Assembly (NCBI RefSeq): GCF_030406085.1
Contig: NZ_CP129002.1
Span: forward strand, 933,584-997,583
DNA: 64,000 nt
Direction: 5' to 3'
DNA from: Bartonella sp. TP
Lineage (GTDB): Bacteria > Pseudomonadota > Alphaproteobacteria > Rhizobiales > Rhizobiaceae
Shown here: positions 16,828-24,528 of the stretch, in pieces
Numbering within the stretch: position 1 is the first letter of the stretch
Layout of the letters: every line of letters starts with the position of its first letter
Position numbers and translations under genes: made by a program
The notes under the pieces: model-generated
Told to the model about the DNA's origin: nothing
The model's input: the letters and a program-made list of their open reading frames with translations, nothing else
Database searches by the model: none

Positions 16828-16856
16828 CTTAAACAGCGACAACTGTTCTATATCAA
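16828..16856 (-). promoter_or_regulatory. Promoter of tRNA-Asn
   Basis: On the minus strand: TTGATA, 17-base spacer, TTTAAG (5 of 6 and 4 of 6). The -10 ends 10 bases before the mature 5' end, as for the other tRNA genes in the window. Confidence 0.5.
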
Positions 16857-16975
16857 AAATATATGGCTTTTGCCAAGCAATTTAGTTTGTTTTTTTAGTC
16901 ATTTCGTTTAACCATCTGAAAATACTATAAAAAATTTATTAAATAAAAATACTGCAAAATCTTTAAGCAAGTAGC

Positions 16976-17004
16976 TTGACTAAAGTTGAATAGCAAACGA
17001 TAAT
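16976..17004 (+). promoter_or_regulatory. Promoter of tRNA-Cys
   Basis: TTGACT, 17-base spacer, GATAAT, both 5 of 6 to consensus. The -10 element ends 10 bases before the mature tRNA 5' end. The rest of the 16857-17014 gap shows only AT-rich DNA. Confidence 0.65.
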
Positions 17005-17014
17005 AAAGCTACGG

Positions 17015-17088
17015 GGTCTCATGGCGGAATGGTTACGCAGAGGACTGCAAATCCTTGTATCCCAGTTCGATTCTGGGTGAGACCTCCA
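17015..17088 (+). tRNA. tRNA-Cys (anticodon GCA)
   Basis: Acceptor GGTCTCA pairs with TGAGACC, discriminator T, encoded CCA. Anticodon loop CTGCAAA gives GCA (Cys). The T arm is CCCAG, TTCGATT, CTGGG. A perfect 16-base palindrome (17095-17110, centred on CTCGAG) starts 7 bases after the CCA but has no downstream T-run. Confidence 0.98.
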
Positions 17089-17092
17089 TTTT
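17077..17092. repeat. Overlap zone between tRNA-Cys 3' arm and spacer; no dyad here (see 17177-17192)
   Basis: This entry only marks that the tRNA-Cys 3' arm ends at 17088 and that the spacer begins. The operator-like dyad discussed for pcm lies 100 bases further on and is listed separately. Confidence 0.1.
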
Positions 17093-17176
17093 TAAATTGC
17101 TCGAGCAATTAAATTCTGTTAATATATTATTAATATATTTGCATTTTTCCAAAAATTAATGGTATATAAATTTGAG

Positions 17177-17192
17177 CGTTAGATTTCTAACG
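17177..17192. promoter_or_regulatory. Operator-like dyad upstream of pcm
   Basis: A perfect 6-base inverted repeat CGTTAG-ATTT-CTAACG, 34 bases before the pcm ATG. An AT-rich promoter-like stretch (TATATAAAT, about 17163-17171) lies just upstream, so the dyad would cover or follow the transcription start. It could be a repressor site or a leader hairpin. No known regulator is recognised. Confidence 0.35.
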
Positions 17193-17226
17193 ATTCATTG
17201 CATGTTTTATACGGGGGCTTTTGCTT

Positions 17227-17892
17227 ATGTCTGTGGATTTTTTAACATTTCGTATAAATATGGTTAATAACCAATTGCGCACCGTAGATATCACAGATCC
17301 ATGCATATTAAATGTGTTTTCTACCACGCGGCGGGAAGATTTCGTGCCTGCTAATATGGCAGATTTGGCTTATATAGATGAAGATATTCGTTTGGTTGAT
17401 GTAGCAACAGCTCGCTACCTAATGGAGCCTGGGCCGCTTGCAAAATTATTACAGCTGGCTGCTGTAAAGAAAACTGATTCGGTGTTGCATATAGGTGCTG
17501 CTACAGGTTACGCTACAGAAATTATTTCTAAACTTGCTGAAAAGGTGATTGCTGTAGAAGAAGAGCCGTCTTTGTTGAGTAGTGCCGCTAAAATTCTTGA
17601 GCAACATAATTGTAATAATGTGATATTTATAGGTGGGCAATTAACTGCTGGTTGTGAGCGCGAGGGGCCATTCGATGTTATTTTTATTGAAGGGGCGGTT
17701 GACTTTGTCCCGAATGCGCTGTTTGAGCAATTAAAGGAAAATGGTCGCTTAATAGTGGTGGAAGGTAATTATAAAAATGGCGTTGCCAAGCTTTATTTAA
17801 AAGAAAACGGTGTAGTATCTTCACGCGTTGCTTTTAATTTAAATGTTAAAGAGCTTCCAGGATTTGCGAGGCCAGAAGCATATGCGTTTTAA
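17227..17892 (+). CDS. pcm: Protein-L-isoaspartate O-methyltransferase family protein
   Basis: A 221-residue SAM-dependent methyltransferase of the PCMT family, which repairs L-isoaspartyl residues in aged proteins. The N-terminal RINMVNNQLRTVDITDP, the SAM-binding strand DSVLHIGAATGYATEIISKLA and the EEEPSLLSSAAKIL helix are family signatures. The canonical active-site Thr-Ser segment of E. coli Pcm is not obvious, and the rhizobial tolC-linked group is divergent, so enzymatic activity is uncertain. I chose ATG 17227 because GGGGG lies 9 bases upstream; the TTG at 17221 is too close to it. tolC follows 32 bases downstream, the known rhizobial order. Confidence 0.88.
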   Translation: MSVDFLTFRINMVNNQLRTVDITDPCILNVFSTTRREDFVPANMADLAYIDEDIRLVDVATARYLMEPGPLAKLLQLAAVKKTDSVLHIGAATGYATEIISKLAEKVIAVEEEPSLLSSAAKILEQHNCNNVIFIGGQLTAGCEREGPFDVIFIEGAVDFVPNALFEQLKENGRLIVVEGNYKNGVAKLYLKENGVVSSRVAFNLNVKELPGFARPEAYAF

Positions 17893-17924
17893 TCATGCTT
17901 TGATAGAGAGTTTAAGAGGTTGAT

Positions 17925-19289
17925 GTGAGGAATAGTATAAGAATAATTGCACTGCTATTGAGCGTATTATATGCCAATTTTGCCTGTGCTGAAACATTAC
18001 TTGGCGCTATGACAAAAGCATATAACAATAATGTGTCGCTTAATTCTTCACGTTATGCTGCACGTGCATCAGATGAAGATGTTGCTGTAGCAATGTCGGC
18101 AGTGCGCCCTGTAATAAATGTTACTGGTAGCTATTCTTCGCAGTGGTTAAATGCAGATAGTCACAAATATTCGGATACTGGCGCATTGCAAATACAGATT
18201 AGTCAAAGATTATTTGACGGATTTCAAGCAGCTAATAATATAAAAGCTGCCAGGGCACAAGCTGCAGCACAGCGCCAAGCCTTAAGAAACGAAGAGCAAA
18301 ATCAGCTAAACAATACTGTAGCTGCTTATGCAAATGTTTTTGCAAGTCGTGAAATTGTGAAATTACGGCATCAAAACCTTTTAGCTTTAGAAGAACAGGT
18401 TCGTTCAGCTAATGCTCGCTTAGTGGTAGGCGAAGGTACAAAAACTGATTATGCTCAAGCAAAGGCCGCTTATTCTCGAGCCTTGTCTGAGTATAGCGAG
18501 GCTTTGGCGTCAACAACACAGGCAGAGGCTGTTTATCGGCAAGTTGTAGGTGTTGAGCCAGATAGCCTAGATCGACCTATGGCCTGTAGTGCTTTGCCAA
18601 AAAGTTTAGATGACGCTTATGCTATCGCTATTACAAATCACCCCGCTATTTTGAGTGCGCAAGAAGCATTAAATGCGAGTAAATTTATTGTTGCCGCGAA
18701 AGAGGGAGCTTTGTTACCCGAAGTTGGATTTGGTTTTAGCCGTAATTATAGTAAGCTATATTCTAATCATGGGGTGCTGGGTGGATCTATCAATGCTGGC
18801 CCGTCAACCTCAGTGGGCTTGCAATTATCTTTGCCTCTTTATCATGGCGGTGCTAATTTTGCTTTTATCCGCAAGGCCAAAGAACAATCTGCACAAGCGC
18901 ATTTGCAATTAGATTTATATCGTAATAACGTTCGGGCAGCTTTGCTTTCCTCTTGGGCAAAGCTAAAGAGTTCTCGTGCGTCGGTTAAAGCTTATTTATC
19001 TAGTGTAAAGGCTGCTAATATTGCTTTGGATGGGCGCATTTCTGAAAATAAAGTTGGACAGGCGACATTATTAGATGTTCTTAATACTAGAAGTCAGTTA
19101 ATAACTATGCAGGTTGCCTTGGTTAATGCTCGTCGTAATTTGGTGATTGCAAGTTATAATGTAAAGGCTGCTATAGGTCATATGACCGCGCCGTTTTTGA
19201 AGTTAAATGTGGATTTATACGATCCTTTGTTGCATTATCATCAAACGGAGTATAGGTTCATTGGTAATAATGTTTCACCTTTAGATTAA
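17925..19289 (+). CDS. tolC: TolC-family outer membrane efflux/type I secretion channel
   Basis: A 454-residue outer membrane protein beginning with GTG. Residues 1-22 are a signal peptide ending ANFACA. The mature part has the internal repeat of TolC proteins: two halves of long coiled helices (for example residues 100-190 and 330-400) joined by beta strands (GFGFSRNYSKLYSNH, TSVGLQLSLPLYHGG). The segment QISQRLFDGFQAANNIKAARAQ is typical. It forms the exit duct for RND pumps or type I secretion, but no pump partner is in the window. The order pcm-tolC-popZ-valS matches rhizobial genomes, where this gene is called bepC or tolC. Confidence 0.93.
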   Translation: MRNSIRIIALLLSVLYANFACAETLLGAMTKAYNNNVSLNSSRYAARASDEDVAVAMSAVRPVINVTGSYSSQWLNADSHKYSDTGALQIQISQRLFDGFQAANNIKAARAQAAAQRQALRNEEQNQLNNTVAAYANVFASREIVKLRHQNLLALEEQVRSANARLVVGEGTKTDYAQAKAAYSRALSEYSEALASTTQAEAVYRQVVGVEPDSLDRPMACSALPKSLDDAYAIAITNHPAILSAQEALNASKFIVAAKEGALLPEVGFGFSRNYSKLYSNHGVLGGSINAGPSTSVGLQLSLPLYHGGANFAFIRKAKEQSAQAHLQLDLYRNNVRAALLSSWAKLKSSRASVKAYLSSVKAANIALDGRISENKVGQATLLDVLNTRSQLITMQVALVNARRNLVIASYNVKAAIGHMTAPFLKLNVDLYDPLLHYHQTEYRFIGNNVSPLD

Positions 19290-19320
19290 GCGATATAACT
19301 TTTATAATCAGGAGACCCTA

Positions 19321-19776
19321 ATGCCATATAATTTTAATACCGAGCGTGATTCTTCTGTCGATGAAATTCTATCATCTATAAAGGAGATTATAGAGGAAAA
19401 TACTGCTAAGCATTATGCCAATCCTGTGCCAGTGCTAAATAATACCGCAAAGTTAAATTTTTCTGCACAATCCATAGAAAAATCAGCAGTTTCGGTGGAT
19501 GAGGCTATGAGTGTTTTGGCCAAACAAATTGGTGTTCCGCTTTCAAAAGATGTGGCGGCTAAAGAGGCTTTGGCGGTAAGTAACGAAGATATAGCGCAGC
19601 ACAATCCTGTAATAGGGGATAAAGATCTGATAAATTCACTTTTTGATCAGGCTATTGAAGATATTAAGTCCCAGCTTAAGGTAATTATTGCGAAATGGGT
19701 GCAGGAAAATTTGCCTAGACTAATAAAAGATCTTTTGCATGAAGAAATTGCTCATTCTTTAAAAAATATGAAATAA
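19321..19776 (+). CDS. popZ: PopZ-family (DUF2497) polar organising protein
   Basis: A 151-residue protein with the two conserved ends of the PopZ/DUF2497 family. Residues 9-27 (DSSVDEILSSIKEIIEEN) match the N-terminal partner-binding helix. Residues about 107-148 (LINSLFDQAIEDIKSQLKVI, WVQENLPRLIKDLLHEEIAHSL) match the C-terminal helices that drive self-assembly. The middle is low complexity and less acidic and proline-rich than in Caulobacter PopZ. In other alphaproteobacteria PopZ forms a cell-pole network that anchors ParB and signalling proteins. A GGAG site precedes the ATG. The gene sits between tolC and valS, its usual rhizobial place. Confidence 0.8.
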   Translation: MPYNFNTERDSSVDEILSSIKEIIEENTAKHYANPVPVLNNTAKLNFSAQSIEKSAVSVDEAMSVLAKQIGVPLSKDVAAKEALAVSNEDIAQHNPVIGDKDLINSLFDQAIEDIKSQLKVIIAKWVQENLPRLIKDLLHEEIAHSLKNMK

Positions 19777-19800
19777 TTTATAACAGTTAGTTTATTTTAG

Positions 19801-22524
19801 ATGCTTGAAAAAACTTATAATACAGCGATAATAGAAAAGAAAATTTCAGAAAAATGGGCAGCAGAAAAGTGTTTTGAGGCTGGTAAAAATATCGGTGCTG
19901 AAACTTTTTCTATGATGCTGCCCCCACCTAATCTTACTGGCTCTTTGCATATGGGCCACGCTCTTAATAATACTATACAAGATATAATAGCTCGTTTTAT
20001 GCGTATGTCTGGTAAGGATGTTTTGTGGCAACCTGGGTTAGATCATGCTGGCATTGCGGCGCAAATGGTTGTAGAGCGCCATTTAGCACAAACTGGTCAA
20101 CCAAGCCGCCAAGAGCTAGGGCGAGAAGAATTTTTAAAGCAAGTTTGGTCTTGGTGCGATCAATATGGAGGCGTTATAGGAAATCAGATGCAGCGCCTGG
20201 GAGCATCTTGTGATTGGTCTCGTGAGCGCTTCACTATGGATGCAGGCTTGTCAAAGGCAGTTTTAGAAGTTTTTGTGACCCTGTATAAAGAAGGATTAAT
20301 TTATAAAGATAAGCGCCTGGTTAATTGGGACCCGGCTTTGCTGACAGCTATTTCTGATATAGAAGTAGAGCAAAAAGAAGTTATGGGCGCCTTATATTAT
20401 ATTAGGTATCCTATAGCTGGTAAGGTGTTTGATTCTAATAACGAAAGTAGTTTTATAATTGTAGCCACAACTAGACCTGAAACTATCTTTGGTGACAGCG
20501 CTATAGCTGTAAATCCAACTGATTATAGGTATAACGATTTAATAGGTAAATCAGTTTTTGTTCCTTGCATTGCCCGCGAAATTCCTATAATTGCTGATGA
20601 TTATGTAGATGTTACTTTGGGATCTGGGGCGTTAAAAATTACGCCAGCGCATGACGTTAATGATTTCGAGCTTGGCAAACGGCACAAATTACCTATTATC
20701 AATATTTTTTCCCGTAGGGCGCAGTTGTTCTTGCAAAAAAATTCAGAATTTTGGGCAAATATACCCTCCTCTAGAGAATTAATGCAGTTGGTGGATAAGT
20801 TTGAGGGGTTAGATAGATTCGAGGCGCGTAAGCTCTTGGTTGAAGAATTAGAGTTGCATGGCTATTTAGATAACATAGAAGATCATACGCATGCTGTTCC
20901 TCATGGTGATCGCAGTGGCGCTGTAATTGAGCCGTTTTTGACAGAGCAATGGTACGTAAATGCCAAAGCGCTTGCTGGACCAGCTATAGAAGCTGTACGA
21001 GATGGTCAAATTAAATTCGTTCCGGAAAATTGGCAAAAGACGTATTTTCAGTGGATGGAAAATATTCAGCCTTGGTGTGTTTCACGTCAATTATGGTGGG
21101 GCCACCAAATTCCGGCTTGGTATGGTCCAGATGATAAAATTTTTGTGGAAAAAACAGAAGCGGAGGCTCAAGCTGCAGCTTTTGCCCATTATGGTAAATC
21201 TGTTTCTTTAAGGCGTGATGAAGATGTGCTGGACACCTGGTTTTCTTCAGCATTGTGGCCATTTTCTTCTTTGGGTTGGCCAGAGCCGACAGAAGCTTTT
21301 CAGCTTTATTATCCTACAGATTACCTGGTAACTGGATTTGATTTAATTTTTTTCTGGGTAGCTCGTATGATTATGATGGGCGTGCATTTTACCCATAAAG
21401 TGCCGTTTAAAACTATATATATGCATGCACTTGTGCGTGATAAATATGGAGCTAAGATGTCTAAATCTAAGGGAAATGTTGTAGATCCTTTAGAGCTTAT
21501 AGATGAATATGGAGCTGATGCTTTACGTTTTACCTTGGCTATCATGGCCGCACAGGGACGAGATATTAAATTAGATCCTGCCCGTATTGCTGGTTATAGG
21601 AATTTTGCAACTAAATTATGGAATGCGACGCGATTTGCACAAATGCATGAGGCAAATTTTGCTAAAGAAATTGATTTAAGTAAGATTTCTTACTCAATAA
21701 ATTCTTGGATTTTGCATGAGTTGTCGCAAACGATTTGTGCTGTTACCGAAGCAATTGGCACGAATCGCTTTAATGATGCTGCTTCGCAATTATATAAATT
21801 TACTTGGGGGGCATTTTGCGATTGGTATTTAGAACTAGTTAAGCCAATTTTGCTTAGTGATCAAACTGACGATAATAAGCAAGAAGTACGCTTTGTTATG
21901 GGCTTTTGTTTGCAGCAGATTTATAAATTATTGCATCCTTTTATGCCATATATCACAGAAGAGTTGTGGCAGCAGACGACTGCTCCCATGGCTGAGGTCA
22001 GGGCGTTAGCGGTAACTAGTTGGCCTGAGTTAAAATTTTCTGCTGTAAATTCTGCTATGGAACTTAATTTTATAATAAGTTTAATTACTGAAATTCGTTC
22101 AGTTCGTTCACAAATGAATATAGCTCCTAGCGCTTTGCCTTCTTTACTAATATATAAAGTCGATGAGGATAGAATAAAGGCTATTGGTACGTACGAGCAA
22201 ATTATTAAAAAATTGGCGCGTATTTCTTCTATTGAAAAAATAACTCAGCCCTTGAATTCTGCCGTGCAAATTATCATCAATGATGCTGTTTTTTATATGG
22301 ATTTAGGAAAATTTATTGATATTACAGCTGAAAAAAAGCGCTTAGAGAAAGAGTTATCTCAGATATGCGTTGAAATAGATAAGCTAATGTTTAAATTCAA
22401 TAATGAGAATTTTATTAAAAAAGCTAAGATAGAAATCATTGAAAATAGCAAGCAGCGTTTGGCCGAATTACATGACATAAAGGAAAAATTAGAAAATGCT
22501 ATGCGCGCTTTGTCGCCACAGTAA
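19801..22524 (+). CDS. valS: Valyl-tRNA synthetase
   Basis: A 907-residue class I synthetase that charges tRNA-Val. HIGH motif as HMGH at residues 50-53 within PPPNLTGSLHMGH, an editing (CP1) domain around residues 190-300 (TTRPETIFGDSAIAVNP, KITPAHDVNDFELG), KMSKS at 552-556, an anticodon-binding domain after about 640, and a C-terminal coiled coil (EKKRLEKELSQICVEIDKL) that is normal for ValRS. The last 26 bases overlap the 3' end of xthA on the other strand. Confidence 0.99.
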   Translation: MLEKTYNTAIIEKKISEKWAAEKCFEAGKNIGAETFSMMLPPPNLTGSLHMGHALNNTIQDIIARFMRMSGKDVLWQPGLDHAGIAAQMVVERHLAQTGQPSRQELGREEFLKQVWSWCDQYGGVIGNQMQRLGASCDWSRERFTMDAGLSKAVLEVFVTLYKEGLIYKDKRLVNWDPALLTAISDIEVEQKEVMGALYYIRYPIAGKVFDSNNESSFIIVATTRPETIFGDSAIAVNPTDYRYNDLIGKSVFVPCIAREIPIIADDYVDVTLGSGALKITPAHDVNDFELGKRHKLPIINIFSRRAQLFLQKNSEFWANIPSSRELMQLVDKFEGLDRFEARKLLVEELELHGYLDNIEDHTHAVPHGDRSGAVIEPFLTEQWYVNAKALAGPAIEAVRDGQIKFVPENWQKTYFQWMENIQPWCVSRQLWWGHQIPAWYGPDDKIFVEKTEAEAQAAAFAHYGKSVSLRRDEDVLDTWFSSALWPFSSLGWPEPTEAFQLYYPTDYLVTGFDLIFFWVARMIMMGVHFTHKVPFKTIYMHALVRDKYGAKMSKSKGNVVDPLELIDEYGADALRFTLAIMAAQGRDIKLDPARIAGYRNFATKLWNATRFAQMHEANFAKEIDLSKISYSINSWILHELSQTICAVTEAIGTNRFNDAASQLYKFTWGAFCDWYLELVKPILLSDQTDDNKQEVRFVMGFCLQQIYKLLHPFMPYITEELWQQTTAPMAEVRALAVTSWPELKFSAVNSAMELNFIISLITEIRSVRSQMNIAPSALPSLLIYKVDEDRIKAIGTYEQIIKKLARISSIEKITQPLNSAVQIIINDAVFYMDLGKFIDITAEKKRLEKELSQICVEIDKLMFKFNNENFIKKAKIEIIENSKQRLAELHDIKEKLENAMRALSPQ

Positions 22525-23299
22525 AGTTTAGCTTTGCTATTACAGGCACGTGGTCGGATGGCTTTTCCCAATTCCGTACATATTTTTGTGTAGAAGAAAA
22601 CGTTAAAAAATCTGCTGCTCTTGGGGATAATAATAAAAAATCTATTCTTATGCCGTTGTTTTTTTGCCATGCACCTTTCTGAAAATCCCAAAAACTATAA
22701 TGTGAGTTTAAATTACATAATTCATTAGCGTCAAGAAAGCCCAGCTGCTTTATTTTATTTAGGCTTTTCCTGGCCTGTAAACTGTATAGCGCATCTTCTT
22801 TCCACTGCTCTATGTCTTTTGCATCAGTTTTTTTTGAAATAATATTAAAGTCGCCAGCAAGAATTATAATTTTATCTAGAGAGGCTTGGATTTTTAATAA
22901 ATTGTAAAAGTCATTTAACCAATTTAATTTATAAATATATTTTTCGCTGTGTAATGGATTCCCGTTAGGCGCGTATAAACAATATAAATGGATATCTCCA
23001 CATTTGTTATTAATAGTTATTTTAATCAATCTGGCCTGTTCATTTGATTCTAGTGTTGCAAGCCCCCAAACAATTTGAGAAGGCTTTTCTTTTGTTAAGA
23101 TTGCTACACCATTAAATTGGGGCTGTGTATTTAAGGCGATTTGGTAACCTAAGGTTTCAAAGTCGTTAAAAGGGAAATTTTCTGGCGCGCTTTTAGTTTC
23201 TTGTAGGCATATTATGTCTGGGTTGCAATCTTCGATCCATTTTAATAAAGTTCCTAATCGAGCTTTGATTCCAGCGATATTCCATGTGGCTATTAGCAT
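22499..23299 (-). CDS. xthA: Exodeoxyribonuclease III family endonuclease
   Basis: A 266-residue AP endonuclease/3'-5' exonuclease for base excision repair. The start LIATWNIAGIKARL, IICLQETK (catalytic Glu), NGVAILTK, YAPNGNP, ILAGDFNII and the terminal SDHVPVIAKL (Asp-His) are all ExoIII signatures. The frame is open a further 17 codons upstream, but ATG 23299 gives the family's normal N-terminus. No strong ribosome site is seen. It converges on valS with a 26-base overlap, so neither gene has room for a terminator. Confidence 0.96.
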   Translation of the reverse strand: MLIATWNIAGIKARLGTLLKWIEDCNPDIICLQETKSAPENFPFNDFETLGYQIALNTQPQFNGVAILTKEKPSQIVWGLATLESNEQARLIKITINNKCGDIHLYCLYAPNGNPLHSEKYIYKLNWLNDFYNLLKIQASLDKIIILAGDFNIISKKTDAKDIEQWKEDALYSLQARKSLNKIKQLGFLDANELCNLNSHYSFWDFQKGAWQKNNGIRIDFLLLSPRAADFLTFSSTQKYVRNWEKPSDHVPVIAKLNFTVATKRA

Positions 23300-23366
23300 A
23301 AATTGTACATTCGGATAGTGTTTTGAAAATAAAATAAAATTATCTCGCAATTTTATGTATAAGCTC

Positions 23367-23395
23367 TTGACATATAGTTAATTAATGCGTATCAA
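23367..23395 (+). promoter_or_regulatory. Promoter of the str/S10/spc/alpha ribosomal cluster
   Basis: Perfect TTGACA, a 17-base spacer and TATCAA. The predicted start near 23402 leaves a leader of about 240 bases before rpsL. It is the best promoter seen upstream of the whole 18 kb cluster. Confidence 0.7.
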
Positions 23396-23424
23396 TAGAT
23401 CACTGTAAACGACTACAAAGTTTA

Positions 23425-23547
23425 ATGTTTAACCCATTATGTTTTGTGTCGGTTTTATTGATTTTATTTCTATTGCTATCTGATGAAGCTTTTGCTTCCT
23501 ATCATATTAAGGGCGTGCTAGTTTCGCGTGTGCTAATTTGTGGCTAG
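23425..23547 (+). CDS. Possible small ORF (40 aa) with signal-peptide-like sequence in the str leader
   Basis: A short ORF starting about 23 bases after the predicted transcript start. It begins MFNPLCFVSVLLILFLLLSD, a strong hydrophobic core, followed by EAFAS, which looks like a signal peptidase site, and ends about 16 residues later. Only a weak AAAG precedes the ATG. It could be a tiny membrane or exported peptide, a leader peptide, or chance. Nothing else is recognised between xthA and rpsL (23300-23643) apart from the promoter and a hairpin. Confidence 0.35.
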   Translation: MFNPLCFVSVLLILFLLLSDEAFASYHIKGVLVSRVLICG

Positions 23548-23604
23548 CCGTAGAGATTTTGTTTTTTTTGCTTGCTTTTGCTTGCTGTGTTTGTTAATTA
23601 TCTT

Positions 23605-23625
23605 GCTCTTATTTAAAGAGCTTTT
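23605..23625 (+). promoter_or_regulatory. Terminator-like hairpin just upstream of rpsL
   Basis: Stem GCTCTT with AAGAGC around the loop ATTTA, followed by TTTT. It sits 18 bases before the rpsL ATG and directly before the GGGAAAAGG ribosome site. It could act as an attenuator or as a translational control element for the str operon; the short stem makes it a weak terminator. Confidence 0.35.
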
Positions 23626-23643
23626 AAAAAGGGAAAAGGTTAT

Positions 23644-24015
23644 ATGCCTACCGTAAATCAGTTGATACGTAAACCTAGAGAGGTTCCTGGTAAGCGTAAT
23701 AAAGTGCCTGCTTTGCAAGAAAATCCACAAAAGCGTGGTGTCTGTACTAGGGTATATACTACTACGCCCAAAAAACCTAACTCAGCTTTGCGAAAAGTTG
23801 CTAAAATTAGACTTACTAATGGGTTCGAGGTTATAGGTTATATTCCTGGTGAGGGGCATAATCTTCAAGAGCACTCTGTTGTTATGATTCGTGGAGGGCG
23901 TGTAAAAGACTTGCCTGGTGTTCGTTACCATGTTATTCGTGGTGTTTTGGATACGCAGGGTGTTAAAGACAGAAAGCAGCGTCGCTCTAAGTATGGCGCT
24001 AAGCGTCCTAAATAA
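23644..24015 (+). CDS. rpsL: 30S ribosomal protein S12
   Basis: A 123-residue S12, a decoding-site protein. The sequence is nearly canonical, with [11 protein letters not shown] and [12 protein letters not shown]. Both lysines known as streptomycin-resistance positions (E. coli Lys43 and Lys88) are present, so this is the drug-sensitive form. It is the first gene of the long ribosomal cluster, with a strong GGGAAAAGG site. rpsG follows after 17 bases. Confidence 0.99.
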   Translation: MPTVNQLIRKPREVPGKRNKVPALQENPQKRGVCTRVYTTTPKKPNSALRKVAKIRLTNGFEVIGYIPGEGHNLQEHSVVMIRGGRVKDLPGVRYHVIRGVLDTQGVKDRKQRRSKYGAKRPK

Positions 24016-24029
24016 TATTAGAAGGGTAA

Positions 24030-24503
<474 letters not shown>

Positions 24504-24528
24504 ATGTAGATTAACGAAGGCAAAATAA

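Noticed and set aside
17077-17092. Dyad position first noted as 17077-17092
   Set aside because: A mis-indexed placement: this interval is the tRNA-Cys 3' arm. The real dyad is at 17177-17192; the low-confidence entry at the earlier position carries no biological claim.
17095-17110. 16-base perfect palindrome after tRNA-Cys as a terminator
   Set aside because: The stem is 6 bp with a TCGA loop and no T-run follows. It may still end tRNA-Cys transcription weakly, so I did not call it.
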